From: Anthostomella pinea
Lineage: Eukaryota > Ascomycota > Sordariomycetes > Xylariales > Xylariaceae
Length of the DNA stretch: 64,000 nucleotides
Direction of reading: 5' to 3'
NCBI GenBank assembly: GCA_963556695.1
Contig: CAUWAG010000006.1
Coordinates: 3,720,001-3,784,000 of the forward strand
The position numbers were made by a program, and so were the translations under genes. The notes beneath the pieces are model-generated. The model saw nothing but the letters and a program-made list of their open reading frames with translations. It was not told the origin of the DNA and made no database searches. Positions 11,475-22,872 of the stretch are shown here, piece by piece (position 1 is the stretch's first letter; each line of letters begins with the position of its first letter).

Positions 11475-12949
11475 TCAGGACGGACAAAGTAAATACGATC
11501 GAAGCCGCTATGCGGCGAGCGGACTAGGTTAAGGATCGGTATGTCTTACGAGGAGAAGAATCGATCCCGAGCCGTCTCCGGCCGCGATACGGACCTGGCA
11601 ACACGATTGTAATTCCCCGAACGGACAGTCAATCAATAATAGCAGCAAAGACAAGAAGAAGGAGATGACGAATGGGTAGAAACACAAGGTCACACGACCA
11701 GGGAATTGGGAACAGGACAACGGTTAAGGCAGGGCCACGTCCATGTTTGCCTCATCAAAATACAATCGGCGGGAAACCACAGCACCGCCATCCAAATCTA
11801 TAGGAGCTCGCCGCTCTTTCGGCCGGCCAGTATGACAGATTCAGCTGGTTTCGAGCCCCAAAAACATTTCATTCTCATTCATCACCTTATCCTATAAGCC
11901 CTCTTTATACTACCACCGCTATCTATACCTTATACCCTGTCAGAGAAAGTTATTAATGGAGCCTCACGGCTGGACTGGATAAGAGAGGTTGGCCTCACGG
12001 CTCATTTTTTGGTTATGGCGTTGGTTTATCATTACCCTGTATGTATCTGGGTGTCATGTGTACGCTCAACGCTGTGAGCGTTGCGGTATTGACGACGCCG
12101 TCCTTTGGAGACAGAGACACGTCTGACGAGGGTTTGAGCGGCAAACCCATGTATTAGATATATATCCAGCAAGGAATCGAAGCACTGGCTTACATTCTAA
12201 TCTAGCGGCCGTTTCGTTCAGCGCCCGCCTCCTTTTGAGGTCTTATTGTGCGCGTGTCTTCGCGAGGCAACCTCTCCGGGACATGAATACAAAACTGAAG
12301 CGATCATATACGATACACACCATGGAAGACACACGTGTATGATGCCTAGGCCCAAGGATCACTGCGGACTATCATCACTGCCTCTTCGCACGTCGCACGT
12401 TAGGAAGGAGATATCAAATTTGTTAACGGAATTTGATGGATGGAGTAAGTAAATAACTAGATAACGCTTCTGGCAACTAGGAGGCAATATTGCCAGACGC
12501 AAGTGTGCTAGATCATACCGGAGCGCCGACCAGCCCGAGCAAGATTCATCGCCGGACTCGAACGGTCGGGCCATCTGCAGCACAAAACACACCGCACAGG
12601 TATCTCGAAGGAATCCATAACGCCACAGCCATCGTCATCTTCGGCGGCTTCGTCGTCGTCGTCGTCACGTTCGCCTTGCCTGGCGTCGCTGACCCCCCCT
12701 TTCCTTTCCTCCTCTCCTCGCCTCCGCTCGGAACCGCCCCGTCATTATATATAAGTAGGTTAGTAGGTAGGTAGAAGTAAGTAGGGAGGAATGTGTGTAT
12801 GTATGTAGCAGGGGGTAGATAGATCGGTAGTATATACAGCAGCAACAACAACAGACACCTCAAGAAACCACCCCCTCCCACGATCTATCTGCCGCCTCCT
12901 TCCCCTTCCCCTTCGTCCCCAGAACCACATCACATCACAAATCACAACA
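11475..12949. other. Intergenic between convergent genes
   Basis: 3' flanks of the CNL1-like gene and the ferric reductase. Low-complexity tracts: a GTC repeat near 12650-12668 and TAGG/TAAG-rich tracts near 12752-12790. No gene seen. Confidence 0.4.
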
Positions 12950-15577
12950 TCAAAGCGCATAATTCTCCGTATGCAAAAAGATCTCCTCAAGCAGCGGATC
13001 GCCCCAGATCTCCGCCTGCAGGCGCGCAACCGTGTTAGCAACACCAACGCGCATGCCCGGCGGCCCGCACACGAACACGGCCGTGCGCCGCCCCAGGATC
13101 CCCCGCCCGTCCGCGCCGCCCGTGGTCCACTCGCGCAGCATGTAGCCCAGGTCCGGCCGCCCGTACTCGACGCTCCACCCGCCCTCGCCGTCCATCTGGT
13201 GCGGCACGGGAAAGGCGAACCGCATTAGGGATTTTTGGAACTCGGTCGGCGTCGCCGGGAACCCGAAGTCGAACCCCGACGGCGGGCCGAACGTCGACGT
13301 CGGCCGCTGGCCCTGGCCTGCTGCTGGCAGGTTCGTCGTGCGCAGGTGCGCGAACTCGGGTGGCCGCGGGAACATGTCGTGCGACACGCCGCCGTCGGAG
13401 GCGTCTGCGTCTTCTGCGCCAGGGGGCGGCGGGAATCTGCGCGGCGATGGCGCAGGTGGTGCGTAGTTGAAATGTGGCTGCAGATCGGGTCGCGTCTGCA
13501 GAGGTGGGAAGTGGAACTCCCGTTTCGGCTTGTCTTCTGGAAAGCCGTTTAATGGAGCTGGGGGGATTTCATCATAAAGACCCTCCGCATCCCTCTGTTC
13601 GCGGCCCTCGAGCTTGCGCAACGAGTCCTCCTGGGCCGACATGCGGTTCGTGTGTGGTGGGATATGATGCGGTTGGAGGTATTTCTGCTGAGGTAGTGCT
13701 GTGAACCTGTCCTCGTCCTCGGCGCGCAGCTCGCGCTCGTACTCGGGATTATCTTGCGCCTCGTCGTTGATCATATGTGAATGGCGCTTGGAAGCGATGC
13801 CGGCTACGAAGTTATCCAACCTATCGTGGAAGACACCGCTGAGAGGACGGGGCGCCCGCTCGCGCTGGGGCGGAATCCGGGACTGTCTCACGGCCGAGGT
13901 GACGAAGAACTTGCACGTCACACTCTCTGGTGGCGCCGAGTCGCGGCAGATGCGTAATTCCTCTCGGAACCAGTCCATTGATTCCAGTCGCTTCAGCGCC
14001 CACACGACCACTACTTTCTTGGTGATGGCCTTTCCGTCACGCATTCGTTTGATCAAGTTCAGGAGTTGCGACATCAACGCTGTAACGCCGCTTCCACCAG
14101 CGATTAAGATGCAGGTATCGAAAGCGGCAAGTTCTCGACGCATCCCACCGTATGGGCCATCGAGATAGGCTCGGTATGTGTGGAAAGGGCCCTTGTCGAT
14201 GGCAGTTTGCAACACTCTTCGGGTAAAGCCGCCATATGGCTTGAAGACAACAACACAGTCCCTATACTGCTCCCCGTATTCAGAAGGGAAGTCCTCGCTG
14301 CAGAGGGAGGATATGGTGAAGGGGTGATTGTCGAAGAATGAGATGCCGGGCATTCGCAGGTAAACATATTGACCAGGCTTCCATTTCATCTGAGTAGGGA
14401 CGGTGATCTTGATCGCGTTTTCGGTCATCAGAGTAATCGCTGCTTCGTCCCCGACCATGAACGACATTCGCCATGGCTTGATCCAATTCAGCTTGAATAA
14501 CCGCATAGCGTAGCAGATGACCCATATCGCGATGGTGGCGTACAAGTAATCCCAAGACTGCAGGTAATTCTTGGTGTGCCAGAATAAGCAGCCCAAATAC
14601 ACGAATCCAACTGGTACGTGCAGCGTAACGAACACTTCATACGCAATTCTGCGAATGAAAGGGAGTGAAGCAACGCAGAGCCAGACCAGCGGGACAAGGC
14701 ACGCAATGCCGGTCCCATAGATGACGCCGCTCCCTTGAGGGAACAGTTTCTTGTAGACCACCATGCCGCCATCGTCCCACACAGGCTGAACGTAAAACGG
14801 CACAGTGTGTACGAGCGAGAGAAAGAGACAGAGATATCCCGCCCATCTGTGAAGCACATTGAGTCGCTCTGGCCCGATACCAGTGATTAGCGTAAGCAGA
14901 TTGGCTTTCATGCTTGTCGCGACAATCCAAGGGGTCATCGCAACAGCAATCATGCCCGCCCGGACTGCCATCGGTGGGGAACCGTACTGGATGCTTTCCC
15001 AGTATAGGGGTTGTTTCAGAAAGGTGTACAGTGCCACAAACGCAAATGCGAGAAACCCAATGCCTAACACCGCTAGCGACGAGAAGGTGAATCGATGTTT
15101 GCGCCACACGATATCTGGGATCGGCCGGTAGAAGACCCATCTAAACAGAGCGAGGGCGTCGAGTACGGGCCCAACTGCAGAAAAGTCGGTTTTTGGCTTG
15201 AAGTCCTTCTTCTCTCCGCCCTCGTCGGGAAAGAAGTGCCTGTTGGTTTGGCTCGTTTGCATACCAGTTATCGCGTATTCGGGATCGAGGCTGTATAGAT
15301 CTCGGTAATGCTGTTCCACGTCTTGTTTGTAGATCGCCTGCCGTATCTTGTCCTGCCACCAGTGCCATATTCGCACAAATACCACAACGAGCATAAGGGC
15401 TATAGCAAAGTACGACCATCCCCTTGCATATTGCCCAGATTGAATCCAGGGGTCGACGGTGTCGGCTTCCACCAAGCCTGCCGGACTAGTTGCTGTCAAC
15501 GGTATATAGATGCGTTTTGCGAGGTCCGCAAGCCTACTTGAGGCTTGCTCCATGACCGAGTGATCATGCGAGTCCAT
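12950..15577 (-). CDS. Ferric reductase (FRE/NOX-like transmembrane flavocytochrome)
   Basis: The protein is 875 residues from ATG 15577; the open frame upstream has no ATG. A first TM helix near residue 55-75 is followed by the ferric-reductase TM domain with heme-ligand His in VLHRWAGY, LSLVHTVPF, VFVTLHVPVGF and LFWH. Next come the FAD-binding motif DNHPFTIS and the NADPH-binding GGSGVTALMSQLL. A Pro/Arg-rich insertion of about 200 residues, with YNYAPPAPSPRRFPPPPG-type composition, precedes the final CGPPGMRVGV segment; the C-terminus is FLHTENYAL. Such enzymes reduce extracellular Fe(III) or Cu(II) with cytosolic NADPH at the plasma membrane. It has no intron and no disruption. The long insertion between the NADPH subdomains is unusual but in frame. 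Confidence 0.87.
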   Translation of the reverse strand: MDSHDHSVMEQASSRLADLAKRIYIPLTATSPAGLVEADTVDPWIQSGQYARGWSYFAIALMLVVVFVRIWHWWQDKIRQAIYKQDVEQHYRDLYSLDPEYAITGMQTSQTNRHFFPDEGGEKKDFKPKTDFSAVGPVLDALALFRWVFYRPIPDIVWRKHRFTFSSLAVLGIGFLAFAFVALYTFLKQPLYWESIQYGSPPMAVRAGMIAVAMTPWIVATSMKANLLTLITGIGPERLNVLHRWAGYLCLFLSLVHTVPFYVQPVWDDGGMVVYKKLFPQGSGVIYGTGIACLVPLVWLCVASLPFIRRIAYEVFVTLHVPVGFVYLGCLFWHTKNYLQSWDYLYATIAIWVICYAMRLFKLNWIKPWRMSFMVGDEAAITLMTENAIKITVPTQMKWKPGQYVYLRMPGISFFDNHPFTISSLCSEDFPSEYGEQYRDCVVVFKPYGGFTRRVLQTAIDKGPFHTYRAYLDGPYGGMRRELAAFDTCILIAGGSGVTALMSQLLNLIKRMRDGKAITKKVVVVWALKRLESMDWFREELRICRDSAPPESVTCKFFVTSAVRQSRIPPQRERAPRPLSGVFHDRLDNFVAGIASKRHSHMINDEAQDNPEYERELRAEDEDRFTALPQQKYLQPHHIPPHTNRMSAQEDSLRKLEGREQRDAEGLYDEIPPAPLNGFPEDKPKREFHFPPLQTRPDLQPHFNYAPPAPSPRRFPPPPGAEDADASDGGVSHDMFPRPPEFAHLRTTNLPAAGQGQRPTSTFGPPSGFDFGFPATPTEFQKSLMRFAFPVPHQMDGEGGWSVEYGRPDLGYMLREWTTGGADGRGILGRRTAVFVCGPPGMRVGVANTVARLQAEIWGDPLLEEIFLHTENYAL

Positions 15578-18494
15578 GACCGGAGGAGGCGTCCACAACT
15601 GATACCGAGCGCAGATAGCTAAGCTGCGTAAGCAGGCTTTAGGCCATGGGCATATGGGACGTTTCGGATGCAGCACGGATTCGTCGAAGGCTTTGCTATG
15701 TCGAGGGTGGCGCACTCTGTATGACAGAGTAAGTACTACTTCGAGTAGGACAGTATGCTATAATGCGCTTGCCCCGGACCTTATATAGCTTAGACGAATG
15801 GAGCGATGGAATGGATATCTGTCGTTCGATGAGGGATTCCAGACTCCTCAGACAACCATGTTAGAGAATACCGAAAGACAACAACGCTGGTAGCCATCGA
15901 AAAAAACCACGACTTGGCGACGACAAGTAGCAGACAGGAGAGAGGATCCGGACCGACGCTGGGGTGAGGTCAGATGGGTATAATAACCAAGTTGATGTGA
16001 GCAAGGGTGGCTTGCCGTGGACGGGTGGGGAATGAATCCTTCCGCCAGGTACGACATGCAGCATAGAGGCACACGCTGTCACTCTTCGTCACACCACCAC
16101 CACGAGTACTGTACATTAGCGAACGCCCCCTCCCCGGGCCCTCGCACAATGGTGATCGCAGGCATGCGAGATTGACCTCGTGGATCCCAGAACGGGCAGG
16201 CTCGACGTCTCTCAAGTTCGGTCAATCAGAGTCCCGCAAAGCATGGTGTGGGCTCGTGCCAGTCAAGCAGTCGTGCCGAGCACAGGGCCCAGCGGCTGAC
16301 CGTACTTTGATATTGGCTGGTTGAGCTGTAGCCGTTCCCCGCACACACTGCAGGTGTGTACAGTGTAGTAGTAATGCATCCGACATGGCATAGAACAGGT
16401 GTAGGCGCTACAGGTGAGCAGCTCTTGGATCCCGGCAACCTGCGCGGGCCGTTGTCAGCATCACCAGCATCGTCAAGCTGGCAAGGACTCTTTGAAGCTA
16501 GGAATCGCCCGTGCAGATATCCCGCTCTACCTGCATAATGAAACCCGGATCTAGACTGGTGGCTGGAGATGTGAAAGACTGGGAGGCATTCGAAGGCCGA
16601 GTCGGTGTGCTTCGCATCGCCGGGGCTGGTTATTATGTCGCGGGGTTGACCGTTGCACTAAGAAGCTTGCAGGAATTTGTCACATGCGACAACCTGCTTT
16701 TGGTCCCAGCTCGGTACCAGTGACAACTTGACAACCATACCGCAGATCCAATTACTTACATGACCTCTCCAAAATGCCCGGAAGACACCACTTGGTGTTC
16801 GTTGTCCGACAGCCGACTATGCGTGGCTTGCTGGTACGATCGATCGTATGAGTCTCGTCGACCTGGTTATCTCAGTTGATCTCATTTGGGGGCGGCGAGT
16901 ATGGCCGTCGAATAGAGACGAAGAAGCCGAGATGGCCGTGATATGAGCACTGAGCAGGGACAGCCACACAGCCAATTGGGGGTTCAAGGTGGCGGGCGCG
17001 TAACCGGCTGATCTCATTTGCTGACCTCAAGCTGTCGCCCACGTTCTCCACCGCCCACCCTGCTCCATGTGCACCGCTGCCACCGCAAGCATTGACGAAT
17101 CTGAACCTGCGGATAGGCTCTGATCATTGACGGGTCTCTGACCCCTTGCTCCGATAGACGGGTTGCCGGAACGGGTTGAAGTTGTGAGCTGCTCAGTGTT
17201 CACAAAGCCATCCACTGCCACTGCCACCGTGACAAGGTGACGGCCAGCATCGTGCATTACTGTGTATGCGTACCAGATTGCTGGGAACCAGTCAGCAGGA
17301 GTCTCTGAGAGAACCAGAGACCAGAATTGGCGAGTATCGCTGGACAGGTGACGATACGGTGTTGGACAATGCTTGTCACGACAGTCACTTCAAATGCACC
17401 CGCGCACCAACAAGCATGCAACGTCTTGCCGTGGGCATGTACGGTAGATCATTGCGGGTTGACGCTGGACTGCGGCGGTGTCTTCCTGCCGACTGAGCCA
17501 TTTCTCAAAATGGCCATGTGATTGCTGTATCCAGTCATCTTGGCGTTCACAGCTTGACTTCGGGTCAATTTCGGCCAGGAACCAGGAGTAATGCATTGAT
17601 GCATTGAGGAAGAACAAAAAGAAGGTAGGTAGGTTTTGCAATGGGGTTTGGTTCGGTGGCGGTGCAGCGTCCTTGTGGCTTGACATTCTTTCGTCCGTCA
17701 GCCACATCCCCGGTGATGGTGAACTCGTCGAACTGCCAGTCGCAGTCCGAAGGGTAGCACGACGTATGCATGTCCTCGAAGTCTTGATATTCGACAAGGC
17801 GACAGAGCTCGATGCCGGCCTTACGCTCAACGTTACCGCTGAAGCGCTCCTAGAGGGCCATTGGCTCCCACCAGGCTGCCAGCCAGCCTTGGTTTATTCT
17901 ACATCGGTGTCATGGGCACAGGCACTTCACCGTCGTCCTCATATACCTCCTCGGAGTCAACTTCCGGACGACCCTCTTTCCACGCCGAGACTCAGTGCGA
18001 GAGAAGGAGGAAGAGATCCTGCAGTTGATGAACGAGAGGTACTGGCGAGGATAGCCATGCGGACGGCCGGGCTTGAAACTATTCGAGCACGTTCAACGCC
18101 AGCAACAAGGTTGGCACTTGATGCCCCCGAGAAGAACAGTGGCACAGATATTGTGTATCTGCACCGGCTTGGGTGGCCCCGGCTACATTGCAGCACTGGG
18201 TGATTCAGTACTCTCTTTGCATCTGCGAGCAATAAGGAAGGCGAGCACGGATGCAATGATTATGTGGACGGGCATGCTAAAAAAGGGTCAACGAAAAGAA
18301 GCATTCAACATTGGCGATTCATACCATCCGTCAATACATCCACCATCCAGCCAGCCAGTCTCAAATTGAATCACATGGGAGGACTCACTCTATCAAAGTT
18401 TCCAAGTAGCCACATTACAAAGCTTACGGCCCAGCCCCCTATTCCACTCACAACGGTACAGGATATATATACGAGTTTATCAGGTTAATCTGGT
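15578..18494. other. Gene-poor 2.9-kb stretch with possible decayed coding traces
   Basis: No intact gene. Two short stretches resemble the N-terminus of FAD-dependent monooxygenases: RIAGAGYYVAGLTVAL (about 16615-16665, +) and VLIFDKATELDAGLTLNVTA (about 17775-17840, +). Both are isolated and surrounded by stops. Confidence 0.35.
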
Positions 18495-18578
18495 AGCCGG
18501 GTTGGTACGGCCTAGCGAATAGCGGAGTATTCTTATTCTATATCCTTAGGCACAGCGGTTCGATTCCTCTAGCGGCTG
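18495..18578 (+). pseudogene. tRNA-like sequence, probably decayed
   Basis: A perfect internal B-box (GGTTCGATTCC, 18557-18567) sits in a T-arm-like hairpin. The outermost five bases of the arms can pair (AGCCG at 18495-18499 with CGGCT at 18573-18577), but the next two do not. A length of about 83 nt would suit a tRNA with a long variable arm (Leu/Ser class). I cannot fold a convincing anticodon arm, so an inactive tRNA relic is likelier than a working gene. Confidence 0.3.
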
Positions 18579-18987
18579 AAATTCCATCTTTTTGGCCCTA
18601 CCCACCCAAACACTCATACTCTCTCCCCTTTCTCTTTTCGTATTGAGTTAGCCAGCTTGTGCACACGCCTGGCGACACTTGTCACGACGTGATCACCGGG
18701 TACGTTCGGTTGAGTACCTGTTGGGCCGAATAGACTACTCAATATCCTTGGTTGGAGTGCAGGCCGTGATGTGGTCCATATCAATTCGGACAGTCTATTG
18801 TCCGCTTGCCTGGATCTCTGGCCGTTGTGTCCGGCGGAAGCACGGCACGGGAGAATGCGCTCGTCCGACTACTTCCGCGTCTGAGCCGGTGGCTGTAGTA
18901 CAACCGTTAGCCGGCGCGCACGACAAATTACCTCGGGGCAAATGCTGTACCGTTTCCGCCTAGTTATCAGGGCCTGGCGACGCCCTG

Positions 18988-18994
18988 TATAAAA
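18988..18994 (+). promoter_or_regulatory. TATA box of the amidohydrolase
   Basis: TATAAAA lies 85 bp upstream of ATG 19079, a usual place for a fungal TATA element. A CGG/CCG-rich stretch at 18825-18895 could hold zinc-cluster activator sites, but no defined pair was found. Confidence 0.45.
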
Positions 18995-19078
18995 GCAGGT
19001 CCCATCCTCTCTTGGACGAGATGTTCCTTTCATTTCATATCAGGTCAATGGCTCGTTAGCTAGGCATCTCAAACCACC

Positions 19079-19600
19079 ATGGCAGAATCCAGCATGCTAC
19101 CTCAAGGGGCAACCTTGCTTCTTCACGACGAGAAGAACCATATCGTCCCGAAGGTTGCTGAGCTTCTGGTGAAGGGACAGATCTTCACCAAGATAGGCGA
19201 GAACATCCAAGCTGGTACAGATGCCAAGGTCGTCGACTGCAAGGGCAAACTCGTTTCCTCGGGCTTCGTCGACACTCATCGCCACATGTAGGAACCCCAG
19301 TACAAGGGCTGCCACGCCGATCAGACCTTTTTCGAGTACATGCCAGCTGGCGATATCTCCGCCAGCTCTTGGTCGAAGGAGGACTTGTTCTGGGGCCAGC
19401 TGGCTGAGGCACTCGAGTTCATCGATGCTGGGACTACCACGATAGTTGACCACTCGAGCTGCAATACAACAGCGGACCATCGTGAGTTGGCAATGATATT
19501 ACCCACCCCCATGCCCAGTTGCTAATGCCAAGCCACAGCGCAAGCAGCCATACAAGCTGACCTCTCTGCCAAGCTCCAGGCGCACCTCAGGATGTTCGCG
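19079..19600 (+). pseudogene. Amidohydrolase, 5' part (chlorohydrolase/cytosine-deaminase type)
   Basis: The ATG at 19079 begins an amidohydrolase N-terminus: a beta-sandwich strand region, then VDCKGKLVSSGFVDTHRHM with the metal-binding HxH (His-Arg-His). The next codon is TAG (19289-19291), where the family usually has Trp. The frame then continues with QYKGCHADQTFFEYMPAGD and GTTTIVDHSSCNTTADH, and ends at a good donor (GTGAGT near 19482). An acceptor follows near 19540, but homology fades within about 60 bp. The centre of the enzyme, with the remaining metal ligands, is absent; the C-terminal part reappears at 22437. Between them lies a broken HET gene. Confidence 0.78.
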
Positions 19601-19941
19601 GACGGTGTTGACAGGTGTTTCACTGGAAGCAGCGCTGACAGAAGGTCTTTGGGGAGAGTTTTGACCTAATGTGGAGGCGAAACCGGTCACAAAGAATCGT
19701 AGGACTTCTTTGGGGCACCTGGGTCTGCTCAACGGGAGTTCGTGGTCTGCTGAATGTCGACTACCTTGCTCCTTATACACACGCCGACACAGTAACTGTT
19801 GACTTACAGCTACCAGGAGAAAAAACCCAGGCCAGCTATCACACAGCCTCACACGGCCTCGCCATTGTCCATCCCACCAAGTCATCATCGCAAGCTCTGC
19901 CATCATCAGACCATCTTCAATACCTCGAATTCTCGTCAAGT

Positions 19942-22149
19942 ATGGCGGCTGCAGATCGTGACGGGGATCATCGCGAGGCCACCTCCACATCCGGAGAACA
20001 GCATATCTTTGCTGCCAAGTTGTATACACCGATCAAAACACGGCAATCTCGCATCCTTAGGCTTCATCGCGGAGCCGAGAATGACCCTCTTCGTGCGGAG
20101 CTGTTGGTCGCCGGCCTGGCACATGGAGATGGCTTAGTAGTAGGTATGGACCAAGAGCTCGTAGCTACGAAGCCATATCCTACTCATGGGGCGCACCAGC
20201 ATACACAGAGCCTATATGTCTCAATGGCCTTCAGTACTGCGTGACGCCTTCGCTGGCGGGTGCATTACGGCGCTTCTGGTATCCCGATCGGTGTCGGTAC
20301 ATCTGGGCCGATGCGCTCTGTATAACAGGCCGACGACAAAGAGAAGAGTCTACAGGTTCTTAACATGTTCACCATCTACCGTAAAGCGGCCCGAGTGCTT
20401 GTTTGGCTAGGACCGGAGGCACCGAACACAGCGTTAGCACTGGAAGCGATCCGCCGATATCACGAGGGAGAAAACATCGATGTCGCCAAACCCGTATCGG
20501 TCTACTTAGATGGTGATACACCAGAGCCCGGGTCCATACCAGATCATGTCAGCGAAGATTCAGAAGGGGAAAGAGTCGACGACGAAATGTGGGAAGATAC
20601 GGACAGCGAGGAATGCAGCTATGGCGAATTACCTCAAGAGGCTCGCTCTTACACCGCACCTTCTGCTAACCCTCTCGTGCCCAATATTGATGGTTCTCTG
20701 CGTCGCGAGGAGTGCCCAGGCGCTCCACCAGCCATGATGGCGCTAGTTGAGAACCGGTCCCAGGACGTCGAGATCTGGGAAGATACGGGCAGCGAGGCTC
20801 GCTCTTACACACGACCTTCTGCTAACCCGTTTGTGTTCAACATTGCTGGTTCCCTGCGTCACAGGGAGCCCCCAGGCGCCCCACCATCCATGATGATGTT
20901 AGATGAAAACCCTTTCCAGGACGACGAGCTTGTCGGTTTAGGAGATCTTTGCTGTAGACCGTGTGCTCGGCGAGTGTGGTACGAGCATGGCCTCTAACGG
21001 AACTTGAATCATTGCTGATGTCCAGCGAACAGGATACAGCAGGAGGTCTTTGCGGCTAAAGAGCTCAGGATCTACTGCGGCCAGCATGAGCTGGATTTCC
21101 CAACGTACCGGGAGGCGGCGCGAGTCACTGGAGCGATACACCATGACCAGCGCAGGATCCGCGAAGACGGCAGGCACGAGATTATCAGGCGATCGACGAG
21201 AGCGATCGCAAGAATGCGAAGTCAAGATCCCGTGGAATTAACAAAGCTGGAAATAAGTCGATTCCGGAAAACCTATCAAGACAACAACTCGTCGGTCGAC
21301 CGGTTCGAACTTCAGCCGGGGCGGGAATTCGAGAGAGTTCTGCGGTACGCTAGGTACCTTGAGGCCTCGGATAGTCGTGACTATGTTTACGCATCGCTTG
21401 GCTGCACAGATTGTCCGACCTGGGCACCGTCAACTGGAACGATGGATGGCGGGGTCCAGAGCCAGTTGCTGAAGCCCGGAATACCAATTGATTACAGCAG
21501 GTCAATCGCGGAGGTCTTCGGAGATGCGACGATATATGTGATCAATCTACAGCGTGATCTGCAAATTCTGGAGGATCATACGCCAATGAAGTCGTCAAGA
21601 GCGGGTTGCCAATTACCATCTTGGACAGTGGACTGGACGGCAAATCTCTTCGGACCAGTGTGGCGGCATGGCAGCATAGTGCGTCGTCGTACTCGTCTCC
21701 TCGAACTGCAAAGTGCACTGCATGATGGAACTATTCGGTTCTCGGGTCACAGACTCGGGACAGTGGTGTCAGTCGAGCATCGGCGAACAATAACGATAAC
21801 GACGCATTTGGTACTCAATGCCGTGAACAGCCACGGAGATCCGGCTCTAGCATTCAGCAAGTCTGGCAGCATAACGACAGTCTGCACCACTCAGAAGGAA
21901 TTTCAGCTGCCAGTGTCATCATTGTGGTCCGAAGACCAAGAGAGCAATCTGAACGAGCCTTGGATCCCATTGGCTCTCTTGAAGCGAGCACAGCCAGGCG
22001 ACATGATCGTTGGCATTTACGGAACGCCACGAGCCATGATCTGTCTCCGACCATCGTCAAGTGGTCGTTTCTCGTTCGTCTGCCTCTACGATGCCGAACA
22101 GGGCCTATATGCTCTACTGGGCCCACAATGGTTCAGATTACGTGACTAG
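19942..22149 (+). pseudogene. HET-domain (heterokaryon incompatibility) protein, disrupted
   Basis: HET landmarks occur in order: YTPIKTRQSRILRLHRG, then SYEAISYSWGAPAYTEPI (20163-20216), then TPSLAGALRRFW, YIWADALCIT, and MFTIYRKAARVLVWLG (from 20365). They lie in three frames: shifts occur near 20160 and near 20315, where the usual CINQ motif is truncated by lost bases. A likely intron before 21026 has a good acceptor but no GT donor. The C-terminal 300 residues (to TAG 22147-22149) are open and resemble the variable effector half of fungal HET proteins. Intact proteins trigger cell death on non-self fusion; this copy cannot be translated as one chain. It lies between the two ends of an amidohydrolase. 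Confidence 0.82.
20587..20930 (+). repeat. Tandem duplication inside the HET gene
   Basis: Two diverged copies lie head to tail: about 20587-20769 and 20773-20930. Each encodes WEDT, then EARSYT, PSANP, a short NI-x-GSLR element, PGAPP and MM. The first copy has an extra SYGELPQ insertion. The duplication keeps the frame, so it probably arose while the gene was still translated. Confidence 0.75.
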
Positions 22150-22436
22150 TGGACGAAAGAGATGGAAGCCGAGCGACTCGACTCCTCAGCTCGCGAGTCT
22201 TTCCGTTTTCATGTCCCGGAAGAAGAGGGGGCTGGAGCCGTGATGCTCCAATTACTGACGAAAGAGAATGCTGAGCTGTTCGTAGTCCATTGATCACCGA
22301 GGCTGGTTCAGGTGAGTCGGGTCGTTAGCAGCAGGTCCACCTCACGCATTTCACTTACTGCGAGCCAGCTAGCCATGCGTCTCCATGTGTTGGATCCATC
22401 CGATGTCTGCAGGAAGACTGGTGATAGCCCGGTGTA

Positions 22437-22872
22437 ATGTCCGTCAGCGATGCGGTACGGCAAGTATTGCGGGGCAAAGGCTGCCTGTCTGCAGGACGAA
22501 TCGGGAGCTTAAAGGAGGGCATGAAGGCCGACATCCTTGTGTCTGATGGCTCGAGTCCGGCTATGTTGGCTGCTGCCGTCGAGAACACCCTTGCTGCTAT
22601 CGTGCTCCACAGTAGCTCGAGGGATATCGAGATGGTTCTGGTGGATGGCGTCGTTGGGAAGGGGGCAAGCTGATGTCGAGGTTGTAGCTGCGCTGGAGAA
22701 GTCCACGAGCGTCGTGAAGTCGGGCACAGCCTTGACCTGGAAGGACGTTGTCAAGGGGGTGTTGGGGAGTCGGCTGTCTATCAAGGAGAAGCTCAAGCCG
22801 ATCCCTTCTGATGTTGGCGAGGAGTGGGCTATCAACATGTTCATGGATAGACAGACTCTGCTGGAGAGGTAG
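22437..22872 (+). pseudogene. Amidohydrolase, 3' part
   Basis: This segment carries the C-terminal region of the same family as 19079-19600: GRIGSLKEGMKADILVSDG, then AAIVLHSSSRDIEMVLVDGVV. The family typically has IGSIAVGKKADLV at the first site and a VLHSS motif at the second. The frame ends at TGA 22671-22673 in a G-rich stretch and continues in another frame as VEVVAALEKSTSVV through GEEWAINMFMDRQTLLER to 22872, which gives the natural end. At least one indel is therefore present as well as the central loss. Confidence 0.75.

Noticed and set aside
13235..14168. Plus-strand frames rich in Arg and Ser
   Set aside because: They lie antisense to the ferric reductase and have no domain.
19499..20029. 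Minus-strand 176-codon frame opposite the HET start
   Set aside because: No recognisable domain, and it overlaps the HET and amidohydrolase remnants on the other strand.
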